A DNA stretch of 20,745 nucleotides from Amoebophrya sp. AT5.2 (Eukaryota; Sar; Dinophyceae; Syndiniales; Amoebophryaceae), in NCBI GenBank assembly GCA_005223375.1, contig RXOD01004544.1, forward strand, positions 1 to 20,745, given 5' to 3'. Every line of letters starts with the position of its first letter. Within the stretch, counting starts at the first letter, position 1. A program made the position numbers and the translations under genes. This document shows positions 9,501 through 17,272 of the stretch, one piece after another. Under the pieces are notes generated by a model. The model made no database searches. It saw only the letters and a list, made by a program, of their open reading frames with translations, and was not told the DNA's origin.

Positions 9501-12500
9501 AGGCGCACGCATTGCGCTGGCGGGCGTTCTTGAATTCGTTCGAGATGTCTGCGCGGCAGCTTCTTTTTGTTCCTACCGACCTGCACCTGGGTGGGGCAGG
9601 CGTTTGGAAGGGTGCTCACGCAGAGCACCAACGAGAAGCGTCAGTGCGGGGGCTGTTGACGGGTCTCGGGGCATCCAGCGTGCGGGTGGAAGGAAGCAGC
9701 CCGGCGCTCGACTTGTTTTGTCGAGATTTTCGCCGCGCCTCGAACAAAGACGAGTTTCTTCTGCAGGTGGCTCGCGCATTTAAAGCATCAATGCGGCGCA
9801 TACTCGAGGGAAGAGAAGACACATGTCGGTGTTTTGCGCGCTATCCACCAGCTGAAGACGTTCTGCCGGAGCCGGATAAAGACGCTTGCGCTTTTGATAA
9901 AGACGTTCTGCCGGAGCCGGATAAAGACGCTTGCACTTTTGATAAAGACGTTCTGCCGGAGCCGGATAAAGACGCTTGCGCTTTTGATAAAGACGCTCTG
10001 CTGGAGCCGGATCCTTCTAGCAAAGATGTGCTGGAGGTAGGAGCCGAAGAAGGTCCCTACCTCAGGTACATGCAGGGACAACGTCATCGGGCCACGATGC
10101 TGGCATTCGGAATAGCAATGGAATCCATCTGCTCCGACAACAGCCGCACTCGTCATCTCATGATGCACATGGAGATGGCGGAAACTCAGCGGGACAACTC
10201 CATCGCGTGCGAGATTTTCGTCGGGGTGCCGAAAGATCTCAGGAAAGCGAAAAGCGGCGCCGCCAAGACCTGCCCGCACATTTCAGCTGTTGCTCAACCA
10301 AAATACTACCGGCGGGAGTGGCAGTCGGCATACCAAGCGATGCGGCGCCGAAAAACCCAGCAGCGACGACTTGAGAAGAGGTATATATCAATTTGTTTTT
10401 ACTTTATTCTGATGGAGGCGGTCATAGCAGTCGCACTTACCAATACATAGCCGGAGTATGAGACTATACTACTTTCATCAATGAGCAAGAGCAACATACT
10501 ACTTTCATCATCAGGCGCCTTTCTGCGCCGGCTCGATTCTCAGCACTCGCGCAATGGCGAAAAGAGCACCGGACTGGGAACGCACGCCTTGCAGAGTGGG
10601 ATTTCCTGAAGAACATAGAAGCCGAGGTGCTTCGATTACGGCAGAAGAATAAGCAAACGCGGAAGGACGCGTACTTCAAAAGGGCGGTTCCGGCGCTGGA
10701 GCAGCTGAGTGCGCTGCTGGACGATAAAGACGCGGGTGGTCTTGCACCGGTGCTGGATCGCCGTATGAATATGCGCGAGCGAATGATAGAGATGCGCGCG
10801 TCTGGGGAACTTCGGCTAACGCAGCACCTGGTCGCGGCCGTTTCCGACATTTCTTCGAGTCCTTACGCGAAATTTGCGTTCGACAGCACGAGTAGTGCGG
10901 CATTACTGGCCGCGAGCGAATCCGTCGATGAGTGGTTCTGGCCATCCTCACGGGCGGCCACAGGCATTGGCATGCTTCGTGCGAACCGGCTGCAGGCAAG
11001 GAACACATGGAAACTCCAGAAGCGCACGAAACAGAGCCTCCTGGTGCAAGAAAACGCCGCGGCCGACGCCGTGAAGCCCCGAGCAGCGGCAGAGCGCGAC
11101 CCCCCGCTGCCCGGTTGTCGCAGCGCACAGGTGAACCAGCAGCAGGGGCAGGGCCAGTCTCTTCGCGACATGGAAAGTGTGTGCAAAAGTATGGCCACCG
11201 CTTACCATGAGGGGGACGCTTGTTTCGACGAATCTGGTCAGGATTTGCAAGCTCTTCTCGCATTGCAGGGCGGACGCGGCGCCGGAGCTTCCGCCAACTC
11301 TTCCGCGACTAGCAGTGATCATGATCTCTTCACCGCATGGGCCGAGAAGGAGCGGCAGAAGCTGGAGAATCGCCTGCAAACAACGATTCGGGAGGCGCGT
11401 GAGATGCGAGCCGACCCGGCTGAAATCAAGCGCGCGGAAGCCTACGCCTCGCTTTTTCCTCTGCGAAACAAACGAACCATGCAGGTGCTGGAGGTGTGGG
11501 ATGGCAGCGTCTGCGCCGCATATTTGATTTGCTTCGACCTCTGTCAGCCGGACCGAGGATCAGTCGTGCGGCTGAGCGCGTCCACCAAGGAGGATCTATA
11601 TCTAGTTCAGGGTTTGCAGGAGCCGGTGACTCGCAAGTTTTCTGCTGCCGGTGAGCACGAAAAGCAGGCGGAGCTTGGTAAGCGGGCCCTCGAAACTGGT
11701 GCTGCTTTTGGAGCGACAGAGAGTTGCGCCCCTCCCGCCGGAACGGGTGCGACCGGTAGTGCGAAGGTGTACTTCTTAGACCTTCTCACAGATGGACTCA
11801 ATCCTATTGATGCAGAAACACTGGTCGTCAAACATCAGTCACAGTGTAAGTATTTCAGTGCGTCGCTGCAAGTGATGTACCCGGTGACTTGCTGCGCCGC
11901 AGACGACGACGTCCTCGCTTGGGATCCCGATCCAGTCGAAGACAGCGACAACGAGCAGGGTGGCGAGCAGGTAGGCGGTGTCACCGATCCTTCCGTACGC
12001 GTCGGAAAGCAGGGGGATCCACATGAGAAATCGAGGAGCGCTTATCGCTACAATCGTGTGGCAGCCGAAGGGTCTAGGGCGTGGTGGGAAAAAAAGTTGG
12101 CGCCGCACTGCCCCAGACTAACGCCTACTTCGTCGACGGCATTTGCCAGCTCTTCGCCTCAGCAGAAGATGCGCGTACGCAATTCCCCTGTGGTCGTGCT
12201 CACGAAGCTGCACGAAGTTACGCCGTTCGCAATTCCTAAGGAGCGGAAGAAAGTCACGAGGGGGGAGAAGGCCACCAAGAGAATGAAACACATGGCGGAG
12301 CATTATCTCTTGAAGCGCAAGCAGCGCAAACGGATTTCGGACGTGCCGAAGTACTTGAACGCAAGCCGCAAGTTCATGCTCGGCTACCCGCTGACTCTCG
12401 AGGAGAAGAAGATGCTGGCCCTTTCGGAAGAGGCAATGAAGCGGCTTGAGCAACAAGAAGAAGAAGAAGAGACACGGCAAGAGGAGCTGCATGCGAAAGC

Positions 12501-14649
12501 GCAGGAAGATCGCCCAGAGCCAGAAGCAGTGGTGGAAGACGAGATAGAAATTGAAGAGAACACTCAAAAGAGGACGAAACAGATGGACAGTCTCTCTGCC
12601 GCGGCTGTTGCGGAAGCGGTGCGGGAGGTCGAGGCTCTTCTCCCGTCCACTCCGCCATTTGGGAGAGGGCTATCGGTTGGGGGGCTTGCCGCCTTGCCCG
12701 CTGGCGAACAGGAGGTTGCAGCGCAGGGAGGGTCTTTGAGGTTATCACTGCCGGAAAACACAACTAGCCATGTTGCGCAGCGGCTGACGGAAGACGCACC
12801 GATCGACCAGGTTTCAGTGGTGCGGTCTTTCTTGCGGGCCTCTCTCGATCTCGATGCTGCAGTACGTGCTTCGGCCGAAGGGAAGCAGGAGGAGTCGATA
12901 GATGGAAACGAAGATCGCGAAGCAGACGCAGAGGATGAAGAGGACGTCGAAAAGCTCTCCACGGGCGGCGAATCCGAATCATATCTACGCGGGGACGAGC
13001 AGGATGACGAAAAAGTAGAGGTTGGAGACGTGATTGACAACGCTTTGCTCAACTCCAACTCGAAGGCCAACGGCATCAAGGTTCCGAAAGCGCAAGCGAG
13101 TGCACTTCTACAAGCAGTCCAGGCTGCAGCTGCCGACGCCGCTAAAGAAAACACGCGCAAGCCCCATGCGCCGGGCGAGGAGGATGAACATCTTTCCGGT
13201 GACGGTGCCGCGGCCGTGCAAAAGCTTTCACCTGCATCGAAAAAAAGATTCGCAGAAGAAGTGCGGCTGCGTCGCAAAGTTCTCAGGGACAAAAAATATA
13301 TTGGAGGACTGGCTTTGCACCCGTGCTGGGTCATCGTTGAGGATTCGGGCAGAAAGCAAATGGAAGCAATGTTTCGGGCGGGACTGGAGCTTTCGAAGCG
13401 GTTGAAGTGTTATCCGCTGCCGAAGACGCCGGACGGGAAGCGGTTTCTTTCGATTCTGGAGACGGCGCCGCGGGGCCTCGGGCCGTGTCTGCTTCGTTGT
13501 GCGAACAGGCAACACATTGCTACCCGCAATTTCGCTCCGACTCGAATGCACCAGGCCAGGTATAATTGATCAGCTATCGTTGTGCTCAATAGCCATGATA
13601 CAGAGGCCGCGCGAGACTTACACGCATGCTTACTCTTACCATGACCAACTTTCCATAGTCATCACACTATCCCGCACAAAACTTTCGCCCATGCTATCGT
13701 CAACTGTAACTTGTGCAGACCTATCATAGCTCGTGCAGACCGGTGAGTAGTGTGCGGACCATCATTTTTGATTTCCGCATGCCAGTTGATGTATCTAGTG
13801 CTTTGGGCAGAAAAAAATAGATATGATGCGCAGCCAGTTCCAGTTAGGGGCAGCGGAGGAGGTGGGCCCAGCTTTACCCTAAGACTGCGCTCTGAATACC
13901 AACTAATCAACCAAAAATACAGGATCTACCTACAAGTATGGGCGCAGCGATGCAGATTCGTCCTCTTCCACTACCTTCCACGTTCGGACGACGACGCGCC
14001 GTCTGAGGAAGAACAGAAAGCCATCCACTCCTCGTACAAGGACTGGATGGCTCCGGCGCTTCGCGTCCTCCAAAGCGTCAGCGAGACGCAGGAGGAGCGC
14101 GAAGCGCTGGAGTGGTTTAGGTGGAAGGAGTGGATGTGCATGTACGTGTCGTCCACCCCTACGTGGCGGTCGCAGGGGCCTGCGGCGGCGTGGGCCGCCA
14201 TTGAGCAGCACAAGGACATCGCGCGGCGGATCGGCGTCCTGGTGACGTCAGACGAAGAGGACTCGTCTTCTTCGTCTGACGTCAAAGCCAGGACGCCGAA
14301 GCAGGTTCCGCACTTCGACGAGCGTACATCCCGCGCGGCTCCCTCGGAAGTAGCTGCAGCAAGTAAAAAAGCGGCTCCGCTGGCTTCTGGTGCGGCAGCA
14401 GTTGCAGAGCAGCATGGAGGTGCAGCTGCTCGCGCTGAGCCCTCTGCTGCGCGTGTTGCTAGCAGAAACGAGAAAAGCAAGAAAGTGGCTCCGGTCAAAA
14501 AGAATACTATCGCGGCAAAAACAAGTAGAAGCCCGCGAGCAAAGGCGAAAGCAAAGGCGGCTGCTGCAGGTCCTCCGCGGGCAAAGGCGAAAGCAAAGGT
14601 GAAGGCGAAGGAGTATCGTGCGAGAGGACGAAGGGCGCTGATGAACTAG
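6287..14649 (+). CDS. Gene B: very large unrecognised protein, about 2456 residues
   Basis: Proposed exons: 6287-6599, 6762-7333, 7381-7724, 7849-8763, 8926-10380, 10515-13559 and 13923-14649. They sum to 7371 bases, an exact multiple of three ending in TAG. Introns (162, 47, 124, 162, 134 and 363 bases) all start GT and end AG. Five of the six acceptors are followed by G, and three donors are GTATA-type. ATG 6287 is the first Met after an in-frame TGA. I recognise no domain family. Visible parts: a basic N-terminal region; helical segments in exons 4 and 5; a 15-residue tandem repeat; a charged, Glu/Lys-rich coiled-coil-like centre in exon 6; and a Lys/Ala-rich C-terminus (AKAKAKAAAAGPPRAKAKAK), which suggests a nuclear or nucleic-acid-associated protein. 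The second junction (7334-7380) is the least certain. Confidence 0.65.
6762..7724 (+). CDS. Gene B exons 2 and 3, with an unresolved short intron
   Basis: From 6762 the frame reads VHPGERPNQFQKRP, then a basic stretch LKKKRPAKVVAEITDSG and EAAFDPLRDLLPRYRKPK. From about 7363-7381 a different frame reads QETLLNNIVYNLCLREEMAA and ends DDEGDDA at donor ACGC|GTAGTT. Two GT-AG solutions fit the change of frame: 7334-7380 (GCAG|GTAACG to TTCAG|G), preferred on splice sequence, or 7290-7354, which would excise most of the 7287-7360 hairpin. A third reading uses frame 7047-7337 (a Leu/Arg-rich stretch, AQEEVRRLARVAARRF) with single-base differences at GGGG 7043-7046 and GGG 7328-7330. Confidence 0.5.
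7287..7360. repeat. 31-bp stem, 12-base loop hairpin
   Basis: The left arm is 7287-7317 (starting GTTGTACTTCGTCGCG) and the right arm 7330-7360 (ending CGGCGAAGTACAAC). The arms are complementary at 29 of 31 positions, and the two exceptions would be G-U pairs in the plus-strand RNA. The RNA stem is therefore fully paired. The loop is 7318-7329. It sits exactly where gene B changes frame. Confidence 0.9.
7725..7848 (+). other. Gene B intron, 124 bases
   Basis: GTAGTTTCTTG to CACTTGCGACAG|G. The flanking codons join as GAC GC|G AAC, passing from the frame ending DDEGDDA to the frame starting NRASALSSAPPPGR. The downstream frame is open and coding-like back to the acceptor, which supports this junction well. 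Confidence 0.7.
7849..8763 (+). CDS. Gene B exon 4
   Basis: About 305 residues: a Pro/Thr/Ser-rich start, a charged helix (FEKALLEQQTKRLQRSAQRL), a Thr/Ala/Lys-rich linker, then a more ordered segment with IIGEIAAVLMAAMGAG, GEMAAVFVALSWLRQALRG and KLRVYVSVNNCKAHQ. The helix-then-strand order of the last part is faintly like an RNase H fold, but the expected acidic residues are not evident, so I do not assign it. The exon ends CAC AT|GTATAATTG. Confidence 0.6.
8764..8925 (+). other. Gene B intron, 162 bases
   Basis: GTATAATTG to CTAAAACTCTCAG|G. It keeps the frame (AT|G, then TGT GAC GGC) and its donor matches the 13560 donor over eight bases. The intron is partly open in another frame (reading YAKSSEKPFTLSSGKGG), which could be an alternative retained segment, but reaching and leaving that frame needs two single-base differences. 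Confidence 0.6.
8926..10380 (+). CDS. Gene B exon 5, with 15-residue tandem repeat
   Basis: About 485 residues starting CDGLQKYSCPLAEIVLPEVD. The first 300 residues look globular (for example EFLKKAHYEQHWHNFYHTAF and FLYRSADGFLNGCQIAENEL). A tandem repeat of DVLPEPDKDACAFDK follows, with three full units and part of a fourth. The end is basic and helical (QSAYQAMRRRKTQQRRLEK). The donor AAGAG|GTATATATC at 10381 cuts off a hydrophobic read-through tail (ICFYFILMEAVIAVALTNT) that would otherwise end at 10450. Confidence 0.7.
9857..10012 (+). repeat. 45-bp tandem repeat inside gene B
   Basis: Units lie at 9857-9901, 9902-9946 and 9947-9991, with a partial fourth at 9992-10012. Units 1 and 3 are identical; unit 2 has ACTTTT in place of GCTTTT, giving Thr for Ala. 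The unit length is 15 codons, so copy number can change without breaking the frame. Each unit is acidic with one Cys. Confidence 0.95.
10381..10514 (+). other. Gene B intron, 134 bases, with duplicated 3' end
   Basis: GTATATATCAATTTG to CTTTCATCATCAG|G. The frame is restored exactly (AG|G, CGC), passing from the frame of 10376 to the frame reading RLSAPARFSALAQWRKEH. A 15-base sequence ATACTACTTTCATCA occurs at 10466-10480 and again at 10496-10510, so the acceptor region looks like a 30-base tandem duplication. Confidence 0.8.
10515..13559 (+). CDS. Gene B exon 6, the largest exon (1015 codons)
   Basis: A single uninterrupted frame of 3045 bases. It starts with long charged helices (RKEHRTGNARLAEWDFLKN, then RLRQKNKQTRKDAYFKRAV). 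A more ordered middle region follows (TMQVLEVWDGSVCAAYLICF, VYFLDLLTDGLNPIDAETL). Then comes a Lys-rich stretch (KERKKVTRGEKATKRMKHMA), a Glu/Gln coiled-coil segment (EEAMKRLEQQEEEEETRQEE), and very acidic regions (NEDREADAEDEEDVEKL). A final ordered segment contains KKYIGGLALHPCWVIVEDSG. No enzyme motif is recognisable. The donor is GCCAG|GTATAATTG at 13560. Confidence 0.75.
13560..13922 (+). other. Gene B intron, 363 bases, carrying a dispersed repeat copy
   Basis: GTATAATTGATC to CAAAAATACAG|G, with AACTAATCAACC about 20 bases before the acceptor as a good branch-point candidate. The length is a multiple of three and the split codon AG|G keeps the frame. It carries a diverged copy of the dispersed repeat (13659-13725). 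The open frame from 13750 is intronic up to 13922. Confidence 0.7.
13923..14649 (+). CDS. Gene B exon 7, basic C-terminus
   Basis: It starts IYLQVWAQRCRFVLFHYLPR and has helical segments (EEEQKAIHSSYKDWMAPALR, ETQEEREALEWFRWKEW). An acidic/Ser run encoded by a hairpin follows (TSDEEDSSSSSDVKAR). The exon ends in a Lys/Ala/Pro-rich basic tail with two AKAKAK-type blocks. The tail resembles linker-histone or other DNA-associated tails in composition only. The stop TAG is at 14647. A donor within the tail could instead splice on to gene C. Confidence 0.7.
14231..14299. repeat. 28-bp stem hairpin with a 3-base bulge, inside an exon
   Basis: Arms 14231-14242 and 14288-14299 are 12/12 complementary. 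Arms 14243-14258 and 14269-14284 are 16/16 complementary. A 3-base bulge (AAG, 14285-14287) and a 10-base loop (14259-14268) remain. The whole element is 69 bases, a multiple of three, and gene B exon 7 stays open through it. Confidence 0.95.
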
Positions 14650-14719
14650 AGAAGATTGCTCCTATGATTTGACGTTGTTCCTTTCTTTTCCTGCCATCCT
14701 GATTTTTTCTCGAAGACAG

Positions 14720-15553
14720 CTGCTACAACGGCGCGAAGGAACGGAAACGGAGACAACGTGTACACGGCGAACCAGTGTGGCCAGACGCACGGAACCAAGC
14801 AGGAGGTGCTGGACCGCGCTTTTGCGGACGTGTGGAAGCTACACCAATCTGGCAGTCGCATCGACGGCTCGCTGATCCGAGCGCTTTTCGACGCGTGCGC
14901 ACACTGCGGCCGCCCGGACCTGGTGGAACGGATCTCCGAAATGAGCCGCGAAATTCTGAAATTCTCGCAGTTCGAGTACGGGTTGCTGATCAAGTGCTAC
15001 TCGCAGCAGAGGGACTTGGAGAGCGCGCTCAGGGTAAGACTAAGAAAATACGAATCTTCCGCTGGACTTTCAGTTTCCTTATGATCCGTCGAACTTTCAC
15101 TGAGTGGTGTCAAAAAACCAGTTTTGCAAGCTTGTATGAAAATCTTCATCGGCGTTTTTTCACAACACTGCCGGGAGGACAAAGAAACGAAATCTCTCCC
15201 CAGGTGAAGCAGCGCATCGAGGGGGACAGTTGACGGGGCTTTCGTCTTCTCGAACAGCGCCGGCGGTTCGTCGGCCCGGACGCCGGCTGCGACCTGCGGT
15301 GGACCGGCCGCAGCGGGGGTCCAACATCATCAGCAGAGCTACGGAGCGCCGGACTCCTACCAAATACTCGTCGCATCACGTAGGAGCTAATGTCGACGGG
15401 GGATGCAGCAGCACCGGTTCCGGCGAGCAGCAGGGAGCAGGAGCTGTGGGAACCAGCGATAATTATCACGGTGTGGCGGGCGCCGGCGCAAACGACAACG
15501 GGGGGTACAGCACCCAGCATGATGCGAGCGGCATCTTGAATGGGAACCATTGA
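14720..15553 (+). CDS. Gene C: PPR-repeat gene or fragment
   Basis: The exon 14720-15033 reads VYTANQCGQTHGTKQEVLDR, then two PPR-type helix pairs: SLIRALFDACAHCGRPDLVE and FEYGLLIKCYSQQRDLESAL. PPR proteins bind organelle RNA, usually in mitochondria or plastids, and normally carry many more repeats. The junction AGG|GTAAGA to CCCCAG|GTG (intron 15034-15203) is strong and continues VKQRIEGDS, then stop (15231). Gly/Ser/His-rich coding-like sequence continues in two other frames to a TGA at 15551. Dropping one G from GGGGG (15221-15225) and one A from AAA (15362-15364) would join them. There is no Met before the repeats and no room for a 5' exon except inside gene B. Confidence 0.6.
15034..15203 (+). 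other. Gene C intron, 170 bases
   Basis: It starts GTAAGACTAAG and ends with a pyrimidine-rich tract CTCTCCCCAG. Phase 0. The upstream exon ends in a PPR helix (ESALR) and the downstream codons VKQRIEG continue it naturally. Confidence 0.7.
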
Positions 15554-16110
15554 CTGACTGGCTGATTGATAGTTTTAGTGAAGCTCAGTGATAAATTGAT
15601 TCGTTTTAGTAAAGCTCAGTGTCTTTTATTACATGCAGTAGAAGAAGAGGGCCGCGATTCTGATTGAGCACCAATGTTTTATGTAGAACTCTATCCCGCG
15701 CGAGATTTTCCAGGGCCGCATCTTCTTCAATAGTTTCGCCAGTAGAACTCTATCCCGCGCGAGATTTTCGAGGGCCAAAAACTATTCTTCAATAGTTTCG
15801 CCATTGGCATGTGCGCTCTACTTTGAGTTGGACGGGGTGGAAGCCGAAATCGAAAGCAAGCAAAAGTGTAGATTTGCGCTGCGGAATTCTTAATAGCAGC
15901 AGGCACGAAAAAGGAGCGGACCGGCAAAAGGCGCGAGGAGCTCAGGGAGCGTCTCAGTAGATGCTGCGTTCCCACCGATTTCTTCTACAGCAAAGGCCAA
16001 ATCTTGTATAATATTCTTGCGTCAGCAAAGGCCAACGCTTTAGATAAGTTCTTATTCTTGCGTCTGTAGTACTACTCGGCATTTAGTCTTGGTTAAGTTG
16101 AGGTTAAGTT
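15554..16110. other. Gene-free stretch with repeats
   Basis: It holds a short duplication (TTTTAGTGAAGCTCAGTG near 15573 and TTTTAGTAAAGCTCAGTG near 15603) and the two tandem copies of the dispersed repeat at 15683-15802. Another short duplication, CAGCAAAGGCCAA, occurs at about 15989 and 16023, each followed about 16 bases later by TATTCTTGCGTC. I see no exon. Confidence 0.6.
15683..15802 (+). repeat. Tandem pair of the dispersed GC-rich repeat
   Basis: Two adjacent copies of about 58-61 bases (15683-15740 and 15742-15802). Each starts GTAGAACTCTATCCCGCGCG, continues AGATTTTC-AGGGCC, and ends TTCTTCAATAGTTTCGCC. They differ by one substitution in the core and a few bases of insertion before the TTCTTC block. 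These are the fullest copies of this half of the family in the window. Confidence 0.9.
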
Positions 16111-16153
16111 GAGGTGCCGTCCTTGCTAAGTGAAGAAGTCACAGAAACGAATC

Positions 16154-16384
16154 ATGAGTCAATCTCTTGCTTCGTCTCGTTTGGCGGGATCTGCTCCTCC
16201 GGCTCCTCTGGCTCTTCCGGCTCCTCCGACAAGGACAAGACCACAAAATTGGCGATCGATGAGAATGAACTGCGTGGAGATGGCAGCTCTCCTGAGAAAC
16301 TTCGCGGAGAGCATCGAGCCTGAGCCTGAGGCGTCTGAGCCCGAGCCTGAGCCCGAGCCTCAGGCGTCTGCGCGGCAAAGCTAG
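16154..16384 (+). CDS. Small Pro/Glu-rich ORF
   Basis: A 76-codon frame from ATG 16154 starts MSQSLASSRLAGSAPPAPLA and contains NCVEMAALLRNFAESIEPEP. It ends in EP repeats before TAG. A second frame (16114-16323) over the same bases reads SSGSSGSSDKDKTTKLAIDE and looks equally plausible, but it has no ATG. The sequence is low-complexity, with short tandem repeats, so either frame may be chance. No function can be suggested. Confidence 0.3.
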   Translation: MSQSLASSRLAGSAPPAPLALPAPPTRTRPQNWRSMRMNCVEMAALLRNFAESIEPEPEASEPEPEPEPQASARQS

Positions 16385-16596
16385 AAGACGTAGACCGTTG
16401 GTTGTGGGATATTCATTCGCTGTTCATGTCCGAGAACGGGCTCACTTACCTGATTCCCAACTGAAAGAATATAAACACATTTGCTTAAAGAGAGACGGCG
16501 ATGAGTCATTTACTTCTACGGCGAAGATGGCCAGCGGCCGCGATCATGCGCTTTCTATCTAAAGCACATCTACAGACATACTGCATGTGCCTCCGC

Positions 16597-17143
16597 TTAG
16601 AAAAATTCGTCGGTTCGCTTTGTGCAGTAGAGCGAGGAGCCCATTTCCATGAGGTACGGCATGGCGCTGCCGTGGAGCAGCTGCAGCTCGATCTTGTCGT
16701 TAGAGGGACCGACGGAAAGCAGAATGCGACTCAGTCGTTTTGTCCGGGATTTTGAAGCGAGAGAACACTCAGACCATTTGCGTTTTCGTCGCTGGTTCGT
16801 GTTCACCGTCAATGTGATTTTTTTTGGTTCTGCTTCGCTGTCGAGCTGTGTTTTTTTTTGGTTCTGCTTCACCGTCACTGTGATTTTTTATTTTTTTGGT
16901 TCTACTCCACGCTCGGTCTACGGTGGATCTAAATCACCAGCATCGTCATCGTGTTCCGCTCCAGTGCGCGGTCGTCGTCGTGCTTGTTTTTTTGAGCGAA
17001 GGACCGGCTTGAGCGAAGGACCGGCTTGAGCGAAGGACCGGCTTCTTGCTTCGGTAATCAATCAAACGTCCATGCTGTTGCGAACAATTCCGCCGGAGAA
17101 ACCCGGCGCGCACGCGGAATTTCTTGAAGCAGGTGCAGTAGTC
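16597..17143 (-). CDS. Gene E: 3' part of an unrecognised gene, minus strand
   Basis: On the minus strand, about 16782 down to 16597 reads RRKRKWSECSLASKSRTKRL and then ILLSVGPSNDKIELQLLHGS, ending TKRTDEFF and stop. GC-rich third positions (ATC GAG CTG CAG CTG CTC CAC GGC) mark it as real coding. A second coding-like segment upstream, about 17143 down to 17039, reads DYCTCFKKFRVRAGFLRRN with the same codon style. The two can be joined in phase 0 through a GT donor at 17038 and a CCAG acceptor near 16783. No ATG is visible, and further 5' exons would have to lie under gene D, so the gene may be truncated. Confidence 0.5.
16803..16909. repeat. T-rich imperfect tandem repeat
   Basis: Three imperfect units each contain a T8-T9 run followed by GGTTCTGCTTC (the last has GGTTCTACTCC) and a CACCGTCA-type spacer. 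The array lies in the proposed intron of gene E; on that strand it is A-rich. Confidence 0.7.
16994..17044. repeat. 17-bp tandem repeat, three identical copies
   Basis: GAGCGAAGGACCGGCTT is repeated exactly at 16994-17010, 17011-17027 and 17028-17044. It overlaps the end of the upstream coding segment of gene E on the minus strand and its proposed donor. Confidence 0.95.
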
Positions 17144-17272
17144 TCGCGATCTAAAGCTAGACTAGACTTGTAGACTTTACCTCATTTACATCTAGACTTG
17201 TAGACCAAAGCACTTGTAGACTTTACGTCGCGCAACCAACTATAATTTTTCCAATCAGTCAATCAATCAGCC
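17144..17272. promoter_or_regulatory. Spacer between divergent genes D and E
   Basis: About 130 bases separate the gene E coding segment from the gene D start codon. The spacer holds three partial copies of a short repeat, CTTGTAGACTTTAC or CTTGTAGACC, at about 17167-17180, 17196-17206 and 17213-17226. A TATAATTTTT stretch lies at about 17241 and AATCAGTCAATCAATCAG just before the gene D ATG. Promoter function for gene D is inferred from position only. Confidence 0.3.

Noticed and set aside
10381..10450. Hydrophobic tail (ICFYFILMEAVIAVALTNT) as a membrane anchor of gene B
   Set aside because: It begins exactly at a GTATAT donor, and splicing there continues into a long coding exon in phase.
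11846..11858. GTAAGTATTTCAG, which looks like a complete intron only 13 bases long
   Set aside because: It is far shorter than the other introns, its removal would break the long open frame of gene B exon 6, and the frame reads well through it (KYFSASLQVMYPV).
12564..13334. 256-codon minus-strand open frame opposite gene B
   Set aside because: Ser-rich mirror of the acidic/Ala-rich plus-strand coding sequence; a shadow of a GC-rich exon with no splice or start support.
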